DNA of 60,610 nucleotides from Methanoculleus sp. (GTDB lineage Archaea; Halobacteriota; Methanomicrobia; Methanomicrobiales; Methanoculleaceae), in contig NZ_JAJGBK010000012.1 in NCBI RefSeq assembly GCF_020696975.1, forward strand, positions 1-60,610, read 5' to 3'. Below are positions 50,491-59,618 of this stretch, piece after piece. Position 1 is the first letter of the stretch. Each line of letters opens with the position of its first letter. The notes beneath the pieces are model-generated. The model was not told the DNA's origin and did no database searches. It saw only the letters and a list, made by a program, of their open reading frames with translations. The translations under genes were made by a program, and so were the position numbers.

Positions 50491-51564
50491 ATGAAGGGTC
50501 TCGCAATGCTGAAGATCGGAGAGATCGGGTGGATCGAGAAAGAGCGGCCGGCCTGTGGGCCGAGAGACGCCATCGTCAGACCGCTGGCGCTTGCGCCGTG
50601 CACCTCCGATGTCCATACTGCCTGGGAAGGGGCGATCGGGGAGCGGCACAACCTTATCCTGGGGCATGAAGCTCTCGGGATCGTGGATGAAGTGGGAGGT
50701 GAGGTCAGGGATTTCAGGCCCGGCGACCGGGTCATCGTCCCGGCCATCACCCCCGACTGGGAGACGGAAGCAGCACAGCGCGGGTTCCCCTCGCAGACCG
50801 GCGGGCCCCTTGGCGGCTGGAAGTTCTCAAACTTCAAAGACGGTGTCTTCGCCGAGTTCTTCCACGTGAACCTGGCAGACTACAACCTCGCTCATCTCCC
50901 GGAGGGGATATCGCTTGAGGCAGGGGTCATGCTCCCGGATATGCTCAGCACCGGCTTTATGGGTGCCGAGAACGCTGAGATCCGGATCGGGTCCACAGTA
51001 GCGGTCCTGGGGATCGGGCCGGTCGGCCTCTCCGCCGTAGCCGGCGCAAAACTCCGGGGGGCCGGGAGGATATTTGCCGTCGGGACAAGGCCCGCCGCCG
51101 TCAGGGTGGCGAAAGAGTACGGCGCGACGGATATCATCAGTTACAAGGAGGGAAGCACCGTCGACCAGATCCTCGATAAGACCGGCGGTGCAGGGGTCGA
51201 TGCCGTGATCGTCGCCGGTGGGGGTCCTGATATTATGATGGACGCGATCAACGTCGCCCGGCCCGGATCGGTGATCTCGAACGTCAACTACTTCGGTTCG
51301 GGTATCGGGGACCAGGACACCATTCCTCTTCCCCGCGTGGGCTGGGGATTCGGGATGGCGGACAAGAACATCATGACCGGGCTCTGCCCCGGCGGACGGG
51401 TGAGGATGGAGCGGCTGGCCGAAGTCGTGATCTACGGGCGGATGGATCCATCCCTCATGGCGACGCATGTCTTCAGGGGTTTCGACAAACTCGAGGAGGC
51501 CCTGCTCCTGATGAAGGAGAAGCCGAGAGACCTGATCAAACCCGTCGTCATCGTGGAGGAGTAA
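50491..51564 (+). CDS. NADP-dependent secondary alcohol dehydrogenase (zinc)
   Basis: A 357-residue medium-chain dehydrogenase. Catalytic zinc ligands fall at exactly the numbering of Thermoanaerobacter brockii ADH: C37 (APCTSD), H59 with E60 (GHE) and D150 (LPDML). The cofactor-specificity residues also match: G198, T199, R200 (AVGTR) and Y218 (ISYKE). The structural-zinc lobe is absent, as in that family. It would oxidise 2-propanol or similar alcohols with NADP+, supplying electrons to a methanogen. A TATA-like element (catatcttta, near 50448-50457) lies upstream. Confidence 0.9.
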   Translation: MKGLAMLKIGEIGWIEKERPACGPRDAIVRPLALAPCTSDVHTAWEGAIGERHNLILGHEALGIVDEVGGEVRDFRPGDRVIVPAITPDWETEAAQRGFPSQTGGPLGGWKFSNFKDGVFAEFFHVNLADYNLAHLPEGISLEAGVMLPDMLSTGFMGAENAEIRIGSTVAVLGIGPVGLSAVAGAKLRGAGRIFAVGTRPAAVRVAKEYGATDIISYKEGSTVDQILDKTGGAGVDAVIVAGGGPDIMMDAINVARPGSVISNVNYFGSGIGDQDTIPLPRVGWGFGMADKNIMTGLCPGGRVRMERLAEVVIYGRMDPSLMATHVFRGFDKLEEALLLMKEKPRDLIKPVVIVEE

Positions 51565-51716
51565 AGGCCCGAACCTTTTTTTCCGGCAGATCGGTCGGGC
51601 CCGGTCCGGTGTTTCGCTGCTCGTTCGCCTATACAGGCACATCAGTTAACTCTCGCACCGATCGTATGCTTTCCGGCGCTGGCGAGGCTTACGGACGGTA
51701 AGGCGATGGCGGTCGT

Positions 51717-52985
51717 ATGGTGAGAAAGGCACCTCTCGGCGGAGTCCGGGTGGACCGGCTCTCGCGAAGACTGACGACGGGGGATGCCGTCGCCCTCGGG
51801 CTTGGCTCCATGATCGGAGCCGGCATCTTCACGGCCCTTGCACCGGCGGCGGCTGCAGCTTCGGCGGGGCTGGTCGTCGGCCTCGCAATTGCGGCCGCCA
51901 TCGCATACTGTAACGCTGCCTCGTCCGCCGGGCTCGCCCGCCTGTACCCGGTGTCGGGCGGCACCTATGTATACGCGCGAGAGCGGTTGAACGAGTTCTG
52001 GGCCTGGGTGGCGGGCTGGGGTTTTGTGGTCGGGAAACTCGCCAGTTGTTCTGCGGTTGCGCTCACGTTCGGCAACTACCTCTTCCCGGAGTACGCACGC
52101 TGGCTTGCCGCAGGGGCAGTGATCATCTTCACGGCACTGAACTATTTCGGGATCGAGAAGACTGCCGGCGCGACGAAGGTCATCGTTGCGGTGGTTCTGC
52201 TCTCGCTCTCCGCGATCGTTGCTCTCGCGTTCACCGGTGAGGCGGAACCCGGCAATCTGCTCCCGCTCCCGGGACCGAACGGTGTATACGGGATCCTGCA
52301 GTCGGCGGGGATCTGGTTCTTTGCGTTTGCGGGGTACTCGAGGATCGCCACCCTGGGTGAAGAGGTCAGAAGCCCGGAGACCTCCATCCCCCGGGCGATC
52401 GTGCTCGGTCTTGGCATCACACTGGTCGTCTATACCGCCGTCGCCGTCTCGGCGCTCCTCCTTATCGGGCCTGCGCTCCTCGCAGAGTCCGGCGCCCCCC
52501 TGGTGACGGTGCTCGCCGGGGCGGGTCTTAAGCAATGGCAGTGGATCGCCAGGGCCGGCGCGACCGCCGCAACGCTGGGGGTGCTGCTCTCCCTTATGAC
52601 GGGCATCAGCCGGATGCTGTTTGCAATGGCACGAGACTCTAGAATGCCCGCGTATCTCGCCCGGGTCCACCCGGTGCACCGGGTCCCGCATCTCGCCGAG
52701 GTGACGGTCGGCGTAATCCTGATCGCCGCGGTGCTGCTCGTGGACCTTCGTGCAGCGATCGGGTTCAGTTCTTTCACCGTCCTCCTGTACTATGCGGTCA
52801 CGAATACGTCCGCGTACACCCTGACGGGAGAGGAACGGTTGTATGGCCGAAAAATCGCGGTGATCGGCCTTCTCGGCTGCCTCGTGCTCGCGTTCACCCT
52901 CCCTGCCGCATCCATGGCTGCGGGGAGTGCGGTCATGCTGGCAGGGATACCGGTCTACCTTTTTGCGAAGCGGCGCAATCCCTGA
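51717..52985 (+). CDS. APC-family amino acid permease
   Basis: A 422-residue membrane protein with about 12 segments. The family signature in helix 1 is GLGSMIGAGIFTAL (about residue 28), and GYSRIATLGEEVRSPETSIP follows near 205. It differs from the permease at 2718 in sequence. Substrate unknown. It is followed by the cysteine desulfurase gene after about 170 nt with no obvious terminator. Confidence 0.87.
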   Translation: MVRKAPLGGVRVDRLSRRLTTGDAVALGLGSMIGAGIFTALAPAAAAASAGLVVGLAIAAAIAYCNAASSAGLARLYPVSGGTYVYARERLNEFWAWVAGWGFVVGKLASCSAVALTFGNYLFPEYARWLAAGAVIIFTALNYFGIEKTAGATKVIVAVVLLSLSAIVALAFTGEAEPGNLLPLPGPNGVYGILQSAGIWFFAFAGYSRIATLGEEVRSPETSIPRAIVLGLGITLVVYTAVAVSALLLIGPALLAESGAPLVTVLAGAGLKQWQWIARAGATAATLGVLLSLMTGISRMLFAMARDSRMPAYLARVHPVHRVPHLAEVTVGVILIAAVLLVDLRAAIGFSSFTVLLYYAVTNTSAYTLTGEERLYGRKIAVIGLLGCLVLAFTLPAASMAAGSAVMLAGIPVYLFAKRRNP

Positions 52986-53155
52986 GACCGGGACGGCTCC
53001 GGATCTTGTTGAGGCAGGCCCTGTACCGGATTCCGGGCACCTCTGCCGCCTCCCTTGCCCGTTTGGGCAGTTGTATGCAGCCCCGTGGAAAAAGACCTCC
53101 GGGTGTCTGTAACGATTCCTTTTTGACCGTAGAGGACGGACCCTCTGAACGTCGC

Positions 53156-54322
53156 ATGGCCCGGAGTCCACCGATCTACTTAAACAACGCCGCCACGACG
53201 TGGCCGAAACCCCCGGAGGTGCTCGATGCCGTCAGGCAGTCTCTTGCCCTTCCCGTCTTCGGGTCAGGGAGGACCACCGGCAGCCAGGGTGAGGATTACG
53301 CTACGCTCGCCCGGGAAGCGCTCGCGGCCCTCCTCAACGCAGATCCCCCGGAGCACGTCGCCTTCACCCAGAACGCGACTGACTCCTTAAATATCCTCAT
53401 CCAGGGGTTCCTCGCCGCCAACGGGGACGGCTGCCATGTTATTACGACCGCGCTCGACCACAACTCGGTCCTGCGGCCGCTCCACGAACTCGAGCGGCAG
53501 GGCCGGATCCAGCTGACGGTCCTCCCCTTCGAGAACGGCTTTGTCGGCCCCGATACTCTTGAATCGGCCATCACGCCTGATACCCGGCTCATGGTCACGG
53601 CCCACGGGAGCAACGTTCTCGGCTCCGTGCAGGATATTGCCCGTATCGGCGAGAGCCTGCACGATCACGGCATCTTCTTCATCGTCGACGGGGGGCAGAC
53701 CGCCGGCCATATCCCCGTCGACCTCCGGGCCCTCCCGGTCGACGCCTACGCCTTCACCGGCCATAAGGGCCTCTTTGGAATACCCGGGACCGGCGGGTTC
53801 TACCTGCGGGACCCGGAATCGGTCGCCCCCGTCTGTTACGGCGGGACCGGGACGGATTCCTTCTCGCTCTACCAGCCTCGCGAGATGCCGGAGCGGTTCG
53901 AGTCCGGGACCCATAACTACCCCGGGCTTGCGGCTCTCGCGGCCGGGGTGAACTACATCGCATCCGTCGGAGTGAAGACCATCGCGGAAAAAGCGGAGCG
54001 CCAGACGGCCTTCCTCATTCGTGAGTTGAAGAGCGAGCCCAACATCACGGTCTACAACGAGTCCCCATCCCTCCCCATCGTCTCGTTTAATATCCGTGGC
54101 ATGGAGAACGACGACGTGGGGTTCATCCTGGCCCGTGCCTACGGGATCGTCGCCCGCACGGGGCTGCACTGTGCACCTCTCATTCATCGGGCGATCGACG
54201 GAGGGAGAGGCTCTGTGCGGCTCAGCCTCTCCTGGTTCACGACGGACGAGGAGTGCCGGATCGCCGCACGGGCAGTAAAGGAGATCGCACAAAATGCGGA
54301 TAGTTCGGTCGGTTCGTCATAA
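53156..54322 (+). CDS. Cysteine desulfurase/aminotransferase class V
   Basis: A 388-residue PLP enzyme of the NifS/SufS type. The N-terminus MARSPPIYLNNAATTWPKPP is typical. The PLP lysine is in AFTGHKGLFG (about residue 207) and the catalytic Cys in VARTGLHCAPLIH (about 338). It should release sulfur from cysteine for Fe-S or thio-modification. The start at 53156 is a fair choice; the upstream in-frame extension has no coding look. No partner sulfur-acceptor gene is adjacent. Confidence 0.88.
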   Translation: MARSPPIYLNNAATTWPKPPEVLDAVRQSLALPVFGSGRTTGSQGEDYATLAREALAALLNADPPEHVAFTQNATDSLNILIQGFLAANGDGCHVITTALDHNSVLRPLHELERQGRIQLTVLPFENGFVGPDTLESAITPDTRLMVTAHGSNVLGSVQDIARIGESLHDHGIFFIVDGGQTAGHIPVDLRALPVDAYAFTGHKGLFGIPGTGGFYLRDPESVAPVCYGGTGTDSFSLYQPREMPERFESGTHNYPGLAALAAGVNYIASVGVKTIAEKAERQTAFLIRELKSEPNITVYNESPSLPIVSFNIRGMENDDVGFILARAYGIVARTGLHCAPLIHRAIDGGRGSVRLSLSWFTTDEECRIAARAVKEIAQNADSSVGSS

Positions 54323-54344
54323 ATCCTGCGCAGACGGCTCGTTC

Positions 54345-54665
54345 ATGAAGGAGTTCCTCCTTGATGCCCCGGTACCCGCGGGGTTCTTTACCTACCTCGG
54401 GAACTTCGGGCAGGTTGAATCGATCCCCAACATCGGCGAGGGGTTCTACAGGTTCGAGAAGCCCGACTGGTTCTCCATCAAGGGGTTTATAGGCGACACC
54501 ACCGTTGAGGTCCGCTTCAAGAAGGAGGTGATGGACCTGACGGTGGATTTTCTCTACTTCCTCTTCTCCTTCTACCGGGAGGGGCCGAGGGATCTCTCGG
54601 CGTTGAAACAGAGGGAGCAGGCGGTCGGAAGACGGGTGAGAGAACGCCTGTACGGGCCTGAGTGA
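54345..54665 (+). CDS. Hypothetical protein downstream of cysteine desulfurase
   Basis: A 106-residue soluble protein of unknown function, starting MKEFLLDAPVPAGFFTYLG. It has no recognisable motif; the C-terminal half is a charged helix. It lies 22 nt after the cysteine desulfurase gene in the same direction, suggesting an operon. An upstream in-frame ATG overlapping that gene exists but is less likely. Confidence 0.68.
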   Translation: MKEFLLDAPVPAGFFTYLGNFGQVESIPNIGEGFYRFEKPDWFSIKGFIGDTTVEVRFKKEVMDLTVDFLYFLFSFYREGPRDLSALKQREQAVGRRVRERLYGPE

Positions 54666-54672
54666 CGAAAAG

Positions 54673-54741
54673 CGCGTGGGTCCGGAGATCCGGCATGGCG
54701 GACAGGAACGTCATGGCCGGACCATGCATCGGCGGCCGTGG
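54673..54741 (+). pseudogene. Frameshifted remnant of an alcohol dehydrogenase gene
   Basis: The DNA matches an internal part of the alcohol dehydrogenase gene at about 51334-51405. Both start cgcgtggg and continue atggcggaca-gaac-tcatg-ccgg with only scattered differences. The remnant reads MADRNVMAG where the dehydrogenase has MADKNIMTG. One extra base just upstream breaks the frame. No start, zinc ligands or downstream part remain. It is a fossil of a second dehydrogenase copy. Confidence 0.7.
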
Positions 54742-54758
54742 AACCCTTGTGCCCGGGT

Positions 54759-55541
54759 TCACCCATCAACCGGTTTCTGGAAGCAGATAAAGCGATGGCT
54801 GCAGTGCATGATGTCACGATCGACCAGGGATTGCATCAGTCTTGCAGTCAGGCCCTCACCCGCAAGGCTCACAGAGGTGATCAACGAGGTTAAGGGAGAC
54901 AACGGATCCGGAAGGCCCCGGCGCCGCAGGGTGTCGCGAGCCATGGCATACGGCCAGTAGAGGGGTGATGCGCTTGAGATTGCACTCTCCTTCACGATCA
55001 TGCCGCACCCCTCAAAGAGCGATCGATACTGCTCCCATCTCCGGTATACTGTCGGCCCGTTGAAGTCACTCTCGTGTTCCCTGAACTCCGGGTCTTCCCT
55101 TGCAATCCTCTCGATGAACGTGACATGCCCCCCCGGCCGGACAACCCGGCAGATCTCGTGTACGGTGCGGGCAAGTTCATTGTCATCGGTGATGTACCGC
55201 AGGACCCAGACGGCATTGACAAGGTCGAACGCGCCGTCCTCGAAGGGAAGGGGCATGCCGTCGAGGACCCGGTGCTCGGCGTTGTGGATGCCTGCTGTAT
55301 CCGCCGCCAGCCGTGCCGCCTTCACCATATTGGGTGAGATGTCCACGCCGACAACGTGGTGCACCTGCCGGGCGAACCAGAGCGTCCACCGGCCGACACC
55401 GCATCCATAATCGAGGACAACAGAGTGTGGCTCCAGCCTGACCGCTCTTGAAACGGACCGTTTCTGGCTCATGTCGATGTAGACATGGTCCAGATCATCG
55501 CCACCTATCACTGCCCTGAACGGATGCTGGTGGTTTTGCAC
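54759..55541 (-). CDS. SAM-dependent methyltransferase (class I)
   Basis: A 260-residue methyltransferase with the Rossmann motifs LDYGCGVGRWT (about residue 44), VVGVDIS (about 64) and VRPGGHVTFIERIA near 135. The substrate is unknown. The only in-frame start codon is GTG at 55541, but the frame stays open upstream for about 14 codons (ending ...RDAWDETNV) with coding character and no start. Either a non-standard start or a lost N-terminus is possible. Confidence 0.8.
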   Translation of the reverse strand: MQNHQHPFRAVIGGDDLDHVYIDMSQKRSVSRAVRLEPHSVVLDYGCGVGRWTLWFARQVHHVVGVDISPNMVKAARLAADTAGIHNAEHRVLDGMPLPFEDGAFDLVNAVWVLRYITDDNELARTVHEICRVVRPGGHVTFIERIAREDPEFREHESDFNGPTVYRRWEQYRSLFEGCGMIVKESAISSASPLYWPYAMARDTLRRRGLPDPLSPLTSLITSVSLAGEGLTARLMQSLVDRDIMHCSHRFICFQKPVDG

Positions 55542-55725
55542 GTTCGTCTCGTCCCAGGCATCCCGCTGTTCCTTCAGGCTTTGCGTGAGCTCACCTCGTC
55601 CGATTCAGGAGTGAATCTCGGGAGAGTATTTAGGGTTTTCGGCTGTGTGGTATATCGGATCCCCCGCTACCCGCTCTTGCCGCGAGTTCTGCGGGGTACT
55701 GCTCTACAAGAAAGGCTGTTGAGGC

Positions 55726-56568
55726 TCAGTACACGCCATCGCCGGTGACGAGAATGCCTCTCACCGGGTAGGTGCCGTTGCACGGACCCCTGAACTCATG
55801 GCGCAGACTCTCGTGGTACGAGTTCGACTGCCAGCCAAGAACCCACCATTGGTTTGTCCCCAGGAAGTCCACCGAGATGTTGAGGACGTTCTCATCTCCG
55901 GCGTCAAACGAGAGGATGAACGGGACCTCGACGACGTAGCCGGAGGACCCGGGGCTCACGTAGTAGTCGTCGACGGGCCCACCGGAACCGCTGAGGTTGC
56001 CGGCGATCCGGTAAGGTGCAAGCAGGGGCTCGACCCCAATCGGCGTTCTGGTCTCGATCTCGTGATCCGACTCGGTAACAGGCATGGATAGTTCCATCTC
56101 GACGAGCACCGGCGTCTCTTCCGAGTACCTGTCGGAGTAGACGTGGGTCGGTCGCGGGAGATCCGATTCGTTCTGCCCGGGCATGATCCCGATCGGCTGG
56201 ATGCGATTTTTGTAGACGGGATTAATCCGCTCGGCCGAGATCTTCAGCATGGGAATCCCGCTGACATTCTCGATCCTCGCCGATATATCGCTGTTGAAGT
56301 TGCTGAAGCTCGCGCGGGAGAGATTGAAGGGTGTGACGTTTGTACCGGTATCCGGGTTGTAGTAAGAAGGAAGGGGGATCAGGAGGACCGCATCGTCGAG
56401 AGGGCCGGACGTCGAGATCTTCAGGCCGTAATGATACGACGACCTGAAACTCTCCGCCGATGATTGGGCAAGAGTTACTGCGGTCAGCGCTATGAATACG
56501 AGGAGGATCACCGCGAGGATGCCTGCCGTGATGAGCGCCGCCCTGAAAAAACCCGATCGATTCCCCAT
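55726..56568 (-). CDS. Membrane-anchored extracellular protein of unknown function
   Basis: A 280-residue protein with one N-terminal hydrophobic helix (about residues 10-33), then a beta-rich extracellular part. Six or more N-x-S/T sequons (for example NVTPFNLS, GNLSG, LNIS, CNGT) suggest glycosylation. No family was recognised. It lies upstream of the divergent hydrolase gene and shows no operon partner. Confidence 0.72.
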   Translation of the reverse strand: MGNRSGFFRAALITAGILAVILLVFIALTAVTLAQSSAESFRSSYHYGLKISTSGPLDDAVLLIPLPSYYNPDTGTNVTPFNLSRASFSNFNSDISARIENVSGIPMLKISAERINPVYKNRIQPIGIMPGQNESDLPRPTHVYSDRYSEETPVLVEMELSMPVTESDHEIETRTPIGVEPLLAPYRIAGNLSGSGGPVDDYYVSPGSSGYVVEVPFILSFDAGDENVLNISVDFLGTNQWWVLGWQSNSYHESLRHEFRGPCNGTYPVRGILVTGDGVY

Positions 56569-56684
56569 TGCCGATCAGGGTTCTGGCGGTTGAGGACATC
56601 AGGCTTTCTATTAATCGTTTTGTGAACCGGACCACAACTTCTTATAGTGATACGTCCCCGGACCCGCAGAAGAGGTGACATACT

Positions 56685-57554
56685 ATGTCCTATATCACCG
56701 TCGGTAAAGAGAACTCGGGCACCATTGACCTCTACTACGAGGATCACGGTGCGGGGAAACCGGTCGTCCTGATCCACGGCTGGCCGCTCTCGAGCAAGTC
56801 CTGGGAGAAGCAGGTGCCGGTCCTGCTCGATGCGGGCTACCGCGTCATCGCCTACGACCGCAGGGGGTTTGGGAACTCCGCCAAACCGACCTTCGGCTAC
56901 GACTACGACACCCTGGCAGAAGACCTGCACAGACTCATGACGGAACTCGACCTCACCGGCGCAACGCTCGTCGGGTTCTCGATGGGCGGCGGCGAGGTCG
57001 CCCGGTATCTCGGCACCTACGGAAGCGATCGCGTGGAGAAGGCCGTCTTCATATCCGCGATCCAGCCGTACCTCTTGAAGACATCCGAGAACCCCGAAGG
57101 CCTCGAGGGCAGCGTCTTTGACGGGATCATGGAGGGCATCGCCGCCGACCGTCCGGCGTTCCTCGCGAGATTCCTCTCGGACTTCTACAACGTCGACGTC
57201 TTTAAGGGCGACCGGGTGAGTGACGAGGCCGTCCGTCTCAGCTGGAATATCGCGGCCACCGCCTCCCCGCGGGGCACGCTCGACTGCGTCTCTGCATGGC
57301 TGACCGACTTCCGGAGCGATCTTCAGAGTATCGACGTCCCGGTTCTCGTGATCCACGGCGATGCCGACCGGATCTCCCCCTTCCCCGCCTCGGGCAAGCG
57401 CATCCCCGAACTGGTCAAAGAGAGCCGTCTCGCGGTGATCGAGGGCGGGCCGCACGGGATCACCTGGACCCACGCCGACAGGGTCAACCGCGAGTTACTG
57501 GAGTTTCTTGAGCAGCGGGCCGAGCCTATGGAGCCGGTTGTCGGTCTCTCCTGA
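56685..57554 (+). CDS. Alpha/beta hydrolase (haloperoxidase/perhydrolase-like)
   Basis: A 289-residue alpha/beta hydrolase. The oxyanion region is LIHGWPLSS (about residue 29), the nucleophile elbow GFSMGGGE (about 102), the acid IHGDADRISP and the histidine GGPHGITW. It resembles bacterial non-haem chloroperoxidases and perhydrolases/esterases; the true substrate is unknown. GAGGTGAC precedes the ATG and a TATA-like cttatagtg lies near 56641-56649. Confidence 0.88.
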   Translation: MSYITVGKENSGTIDLYYEDHGAGKPVVLIHGWPLSSKSWEKQVPVLLDAGYRVIAYDRRGFGNSAKPTFGYDYDTLAEDLHRLMTELDLTGATLVGFSMGGGEVARYLGTYGSDRVEKAVFISAIQPYLLKTSENPEGLEGSVFDGIMEGIAADRPAFLARFLSDFYNVDVFKGDRVSDEAVRLSWNIAATASPRGTLDCVSAWLTDFRSDLQSIDVPVLVIHGDADRISPFPASGKRIPELVKESRLAVIEGGPHGITWTHADRVNRELLEFLEQRAEPMEPVVGLS

Positions 57555-57578
57555 ACGGGCGGGAGGCCCCTCTCCCCC

Positions 57579-58778
57579 TCACTCCACCGGGATGAGGCCG
57601 GGGTTCGTCCCGGTGATGCACCGTCCGCCGCCGGGCGTGACGACGAAGGTGTTCTCGACCCCGACCATCCCGACGCCCCGGACCCCTTTCTTTGGCTCGA
57701 GGGCGAGGACCATCCTCTCTTCGAGCGGCTCATCGAAGCCCTTTGCGATCACCGGGGCCTCGTCCACCTGGAGGCCGACGCCGTGGCCCAGGAACTGCAC
57801 CCGCCGGTCCCCGTAGCCCATGAAGTTCTCAAGGAACGCGGGTTCGAGGCCGTCAAGGATCGCAGCATAGATCTCCGAGGGCCGGAACCCCGGCCGGAGC
57901 ATCGCGGCAGTCCTGTCCTGGACCTCGACGCACCGACAATGGGCCTCGACCGCCTTGTCGGGGAGCGATCCGCGAAAGATGTACGTCATCGTCTTGTCGG
58001 TGTGGTAGCCCTGCACCCCGCACGCGCAGTCGAGGAAGACCAAATCTCCCGTCTTAAGCGTCCGGTCACGGCTGCCGAGCACGGGGGCGCCGGGAGCCAT
58101 CCCGCGGGACCCGCCCGGCCCGTCGAAACTGGTCGGGTAGATGGAACTCTCACCGAACCCGAGCTGCCCGAGGACCATCTCCGTCCCGAACATGCCGAAC
58201 CGGGCAATCCCGTGGTGCCCTTCCCGGACAAGGAGGGCATAGACCTCGCCGCCGAGTTCCGCCTCGCTCATCCCCTCGCGGAGCATCGCGGGGACACGGT
58301 CCTCGAGGACGTGCCGGTGGATCCGCCCCGCCCGCTCCATGAGCGCGAGCTCGTAGGCGCTCTTCCTCGCCCGGACCGCTGCCGCCTGTGCGTCGAGCGG
58401 CTTTACCTCGCGGCTGGGAAAGTGCTTCCTGAACCGCTCAAGCAGCGCGAGGGGGACCACCTCCGTCTCCACATGGACCGTCCCCGGAAGCGCCCCCATC
58501 CCGGCCGCCGCATCGCGGAAACTCTTCATCGGCCGGATATCGGGGAAGTGCGACTCGTCAAGCGCCCGCTCGTAGCTCCGGCGTACCCAGAGGACGGCCT
58601 CGCCGGCGCGGGGGATGAGGAGGACGGAGTCCTGCATCGTCCCGGTGAGGTAGAACTGGTTCACCCTGCCAAAGATTGCCGCAAACTCCCACGAGGGGCT
58701 GTCAGCGTCCATGCGGGCCCGGAACCGCTCCATGCGGTCGTGGAGTTCGGAGGCGGGGGTTCTCTGCTCCATACCCAT
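57579..58778 (-). CDS. M24-family metallopeptidase (Xaa-Pro aminopeptidase-like)
   Basis: A 399-residue pita-bread-fold peptidase. Metal ligands appear as [15 protein letters not shown] (two Asp), [14 protein letters not shown] (His), LALEPKKG (Glu) and VGVENT (Glu). The N-terminal third is the creatinase-like domain. It likely removes N-terminal residues before proline; specificity is inferred. The start MGMEQRTP follows a TATA-like ctaaatacc by about 26 nt, suggesting a leaderless message. Confidence 0.88.
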   Translation of the reverse strand: MGMEQRTPASELHDRMERFRARMDADSPSWEFAAIFGRVNQFYLTGTMQDSVLLIPRAGEAVLWVRRSYERALDESHFPDIRPMKSFRDAAAGMGALPGTVHVETEVVPLALLERFRKHFPSREVKPLDAQAAAVRARKSAYELALMERAGRIHRHVLEDRVPAMLREGMSEAELGGEVYALLVREGHHGIARFGMFGTEMVLGQLGFGESSIYPTSFDGPGGSRGMAPGAPVLGSRDRTLKTGDLVFLDCACGVQGYHTDKTMTYIFRGSLPDKAVEAHCRCVEVQDRTAAMLRPGFRPSEIYAAILDGLEPAFLENFMGYGDRRVQFLGHGVGLQVDEAPVIAKGFDEPLEERMVLALEPKKGVRGVGMVGVENTFVVTPGGGRCITGTNPGLIPVE

Positions 58779-58863
58779 GATCTCTGCGGCGATGGTATTT
58801 AGCTCTGGCGTCCCCCAAGCCGCTCCGTCGGGGTTTATCAGGTCGCATGGCACATTACGAGCG
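58779..58863. promoter_or_regulatory. Compact divergent promoter, peptidase and methyltransferase
   Basis: The 85-bp spacer carries ctaaatacc (minus strand, about 58796-58805) and gtttatcag (plus strand, about 58832-58840). Each lies about 26-28 nt before its own ATG. Both genes may be leaderless, with core promoters about 35 bp apart. Confidence 0.45.
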
Positions 58864-59610
58864 ATGGAAACCCCTTTCATATTCACCATGCACGAGAACC
58901 TGCCCCGCCAGGGGCCAGGGAGCAACGCCTGCACCCGAAAGGCCTTCTCGATGCTCGCCGATCTTCCGGCCCAACCTGAGATCCTGGATATCGGGTGCGG
59001 GGGCGGGATGCAGACCGTCGAACTCGCCCGGACCTGCCCCGGCTGCCGCATCACCGCCACCGATATCCACCAGCCGTTCCTCGATCAACTTGCCCGGAAC
59101 GCTGCATCGGCGGGGGTGAGCGACCGGATCACCACGGTCCGCGCCTCGATGGACGACCTGCCGTTTGACGACGGATCGTTCGACGTCCTCTGGGCTGAGG
59201 GCTCGATCTTCATCATAGGGTTCCGGGAAGGGCTCGTTGCGTGGAGGCGGCTCCTCCGTCCCGGCGGCTACCTCTGCCTCACCGAGGCAGCCTGGTTCGT
59301 CGAGAATCCCTCGCCGGAGGCGGTGGCGTTCTGGAACGACTGCTACCCGGCGATAACGACGGTCGCGGCAAACCGCGCGATCGCCGAGGACGCCGGCTAC
59401 GAGGTCGTCGCGACCTTCCCGCTCCCCGCGTCCGCATGGTGGGACTACTATACGCCGAGGAGCAAACGGCTTGCTGACCTGCGGCAGAAAGTCGCCGACA
59501 ACCCCGGGGCGGAGGCACAGGTTGAGTTCGCCGACCGGGAGGTCGCCGTCTACCGGGAGCATGCCGACGAGTACGGCTACGAGTTCTTCATCCTCCAAAA
59601 GAGGGAGTGA
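58864..59610 (+). CDS. SAM-dependent methyltransferase (class I)
   Basis: A 248-residue methyltransferase. SAM motifs are [15 protein letters not shown] (about residue 41), TATDIHQPF (about 65) and [15 protein letters not shown]. The substrate is unknown. The ATG at 58864 was preferred over an in-frame ATG eight codons later because of its TATA spacing. It differs from the methyltransferase at 54759. Confidence 0.85.
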   Translation: METPFIFTMHENLPRQGPGSNACTRKAFSMLADLPAQPEILDIGCGGGMQTVELARTCPGCRITATDIHQPFLDQLARNAASAGVSDRITTVRASMDDLPFDDGSFDVLWAEGSIFIIGFREGLVAWRRLLRPGGYLCLTEAAWFVENPSPEAVAFWNDCYPAITTVAANRAIAEDAGYEVVATFPLPASAWWDYYTPRSKRLADLRQKVADNPGAEAQVEFADREVAVYREHADEYGYEFFILQKRE

Positions 59611-59618
59611 ACCGACCA

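Noticed and set aside
51642-53171. 509-codon open frame on the minus strand
   Set aside because: It is antisense to the amino-acid permease, Arg/Gly/Pro-rich and without a domain. Long antisense frames are expected in this GC-rich DNA.
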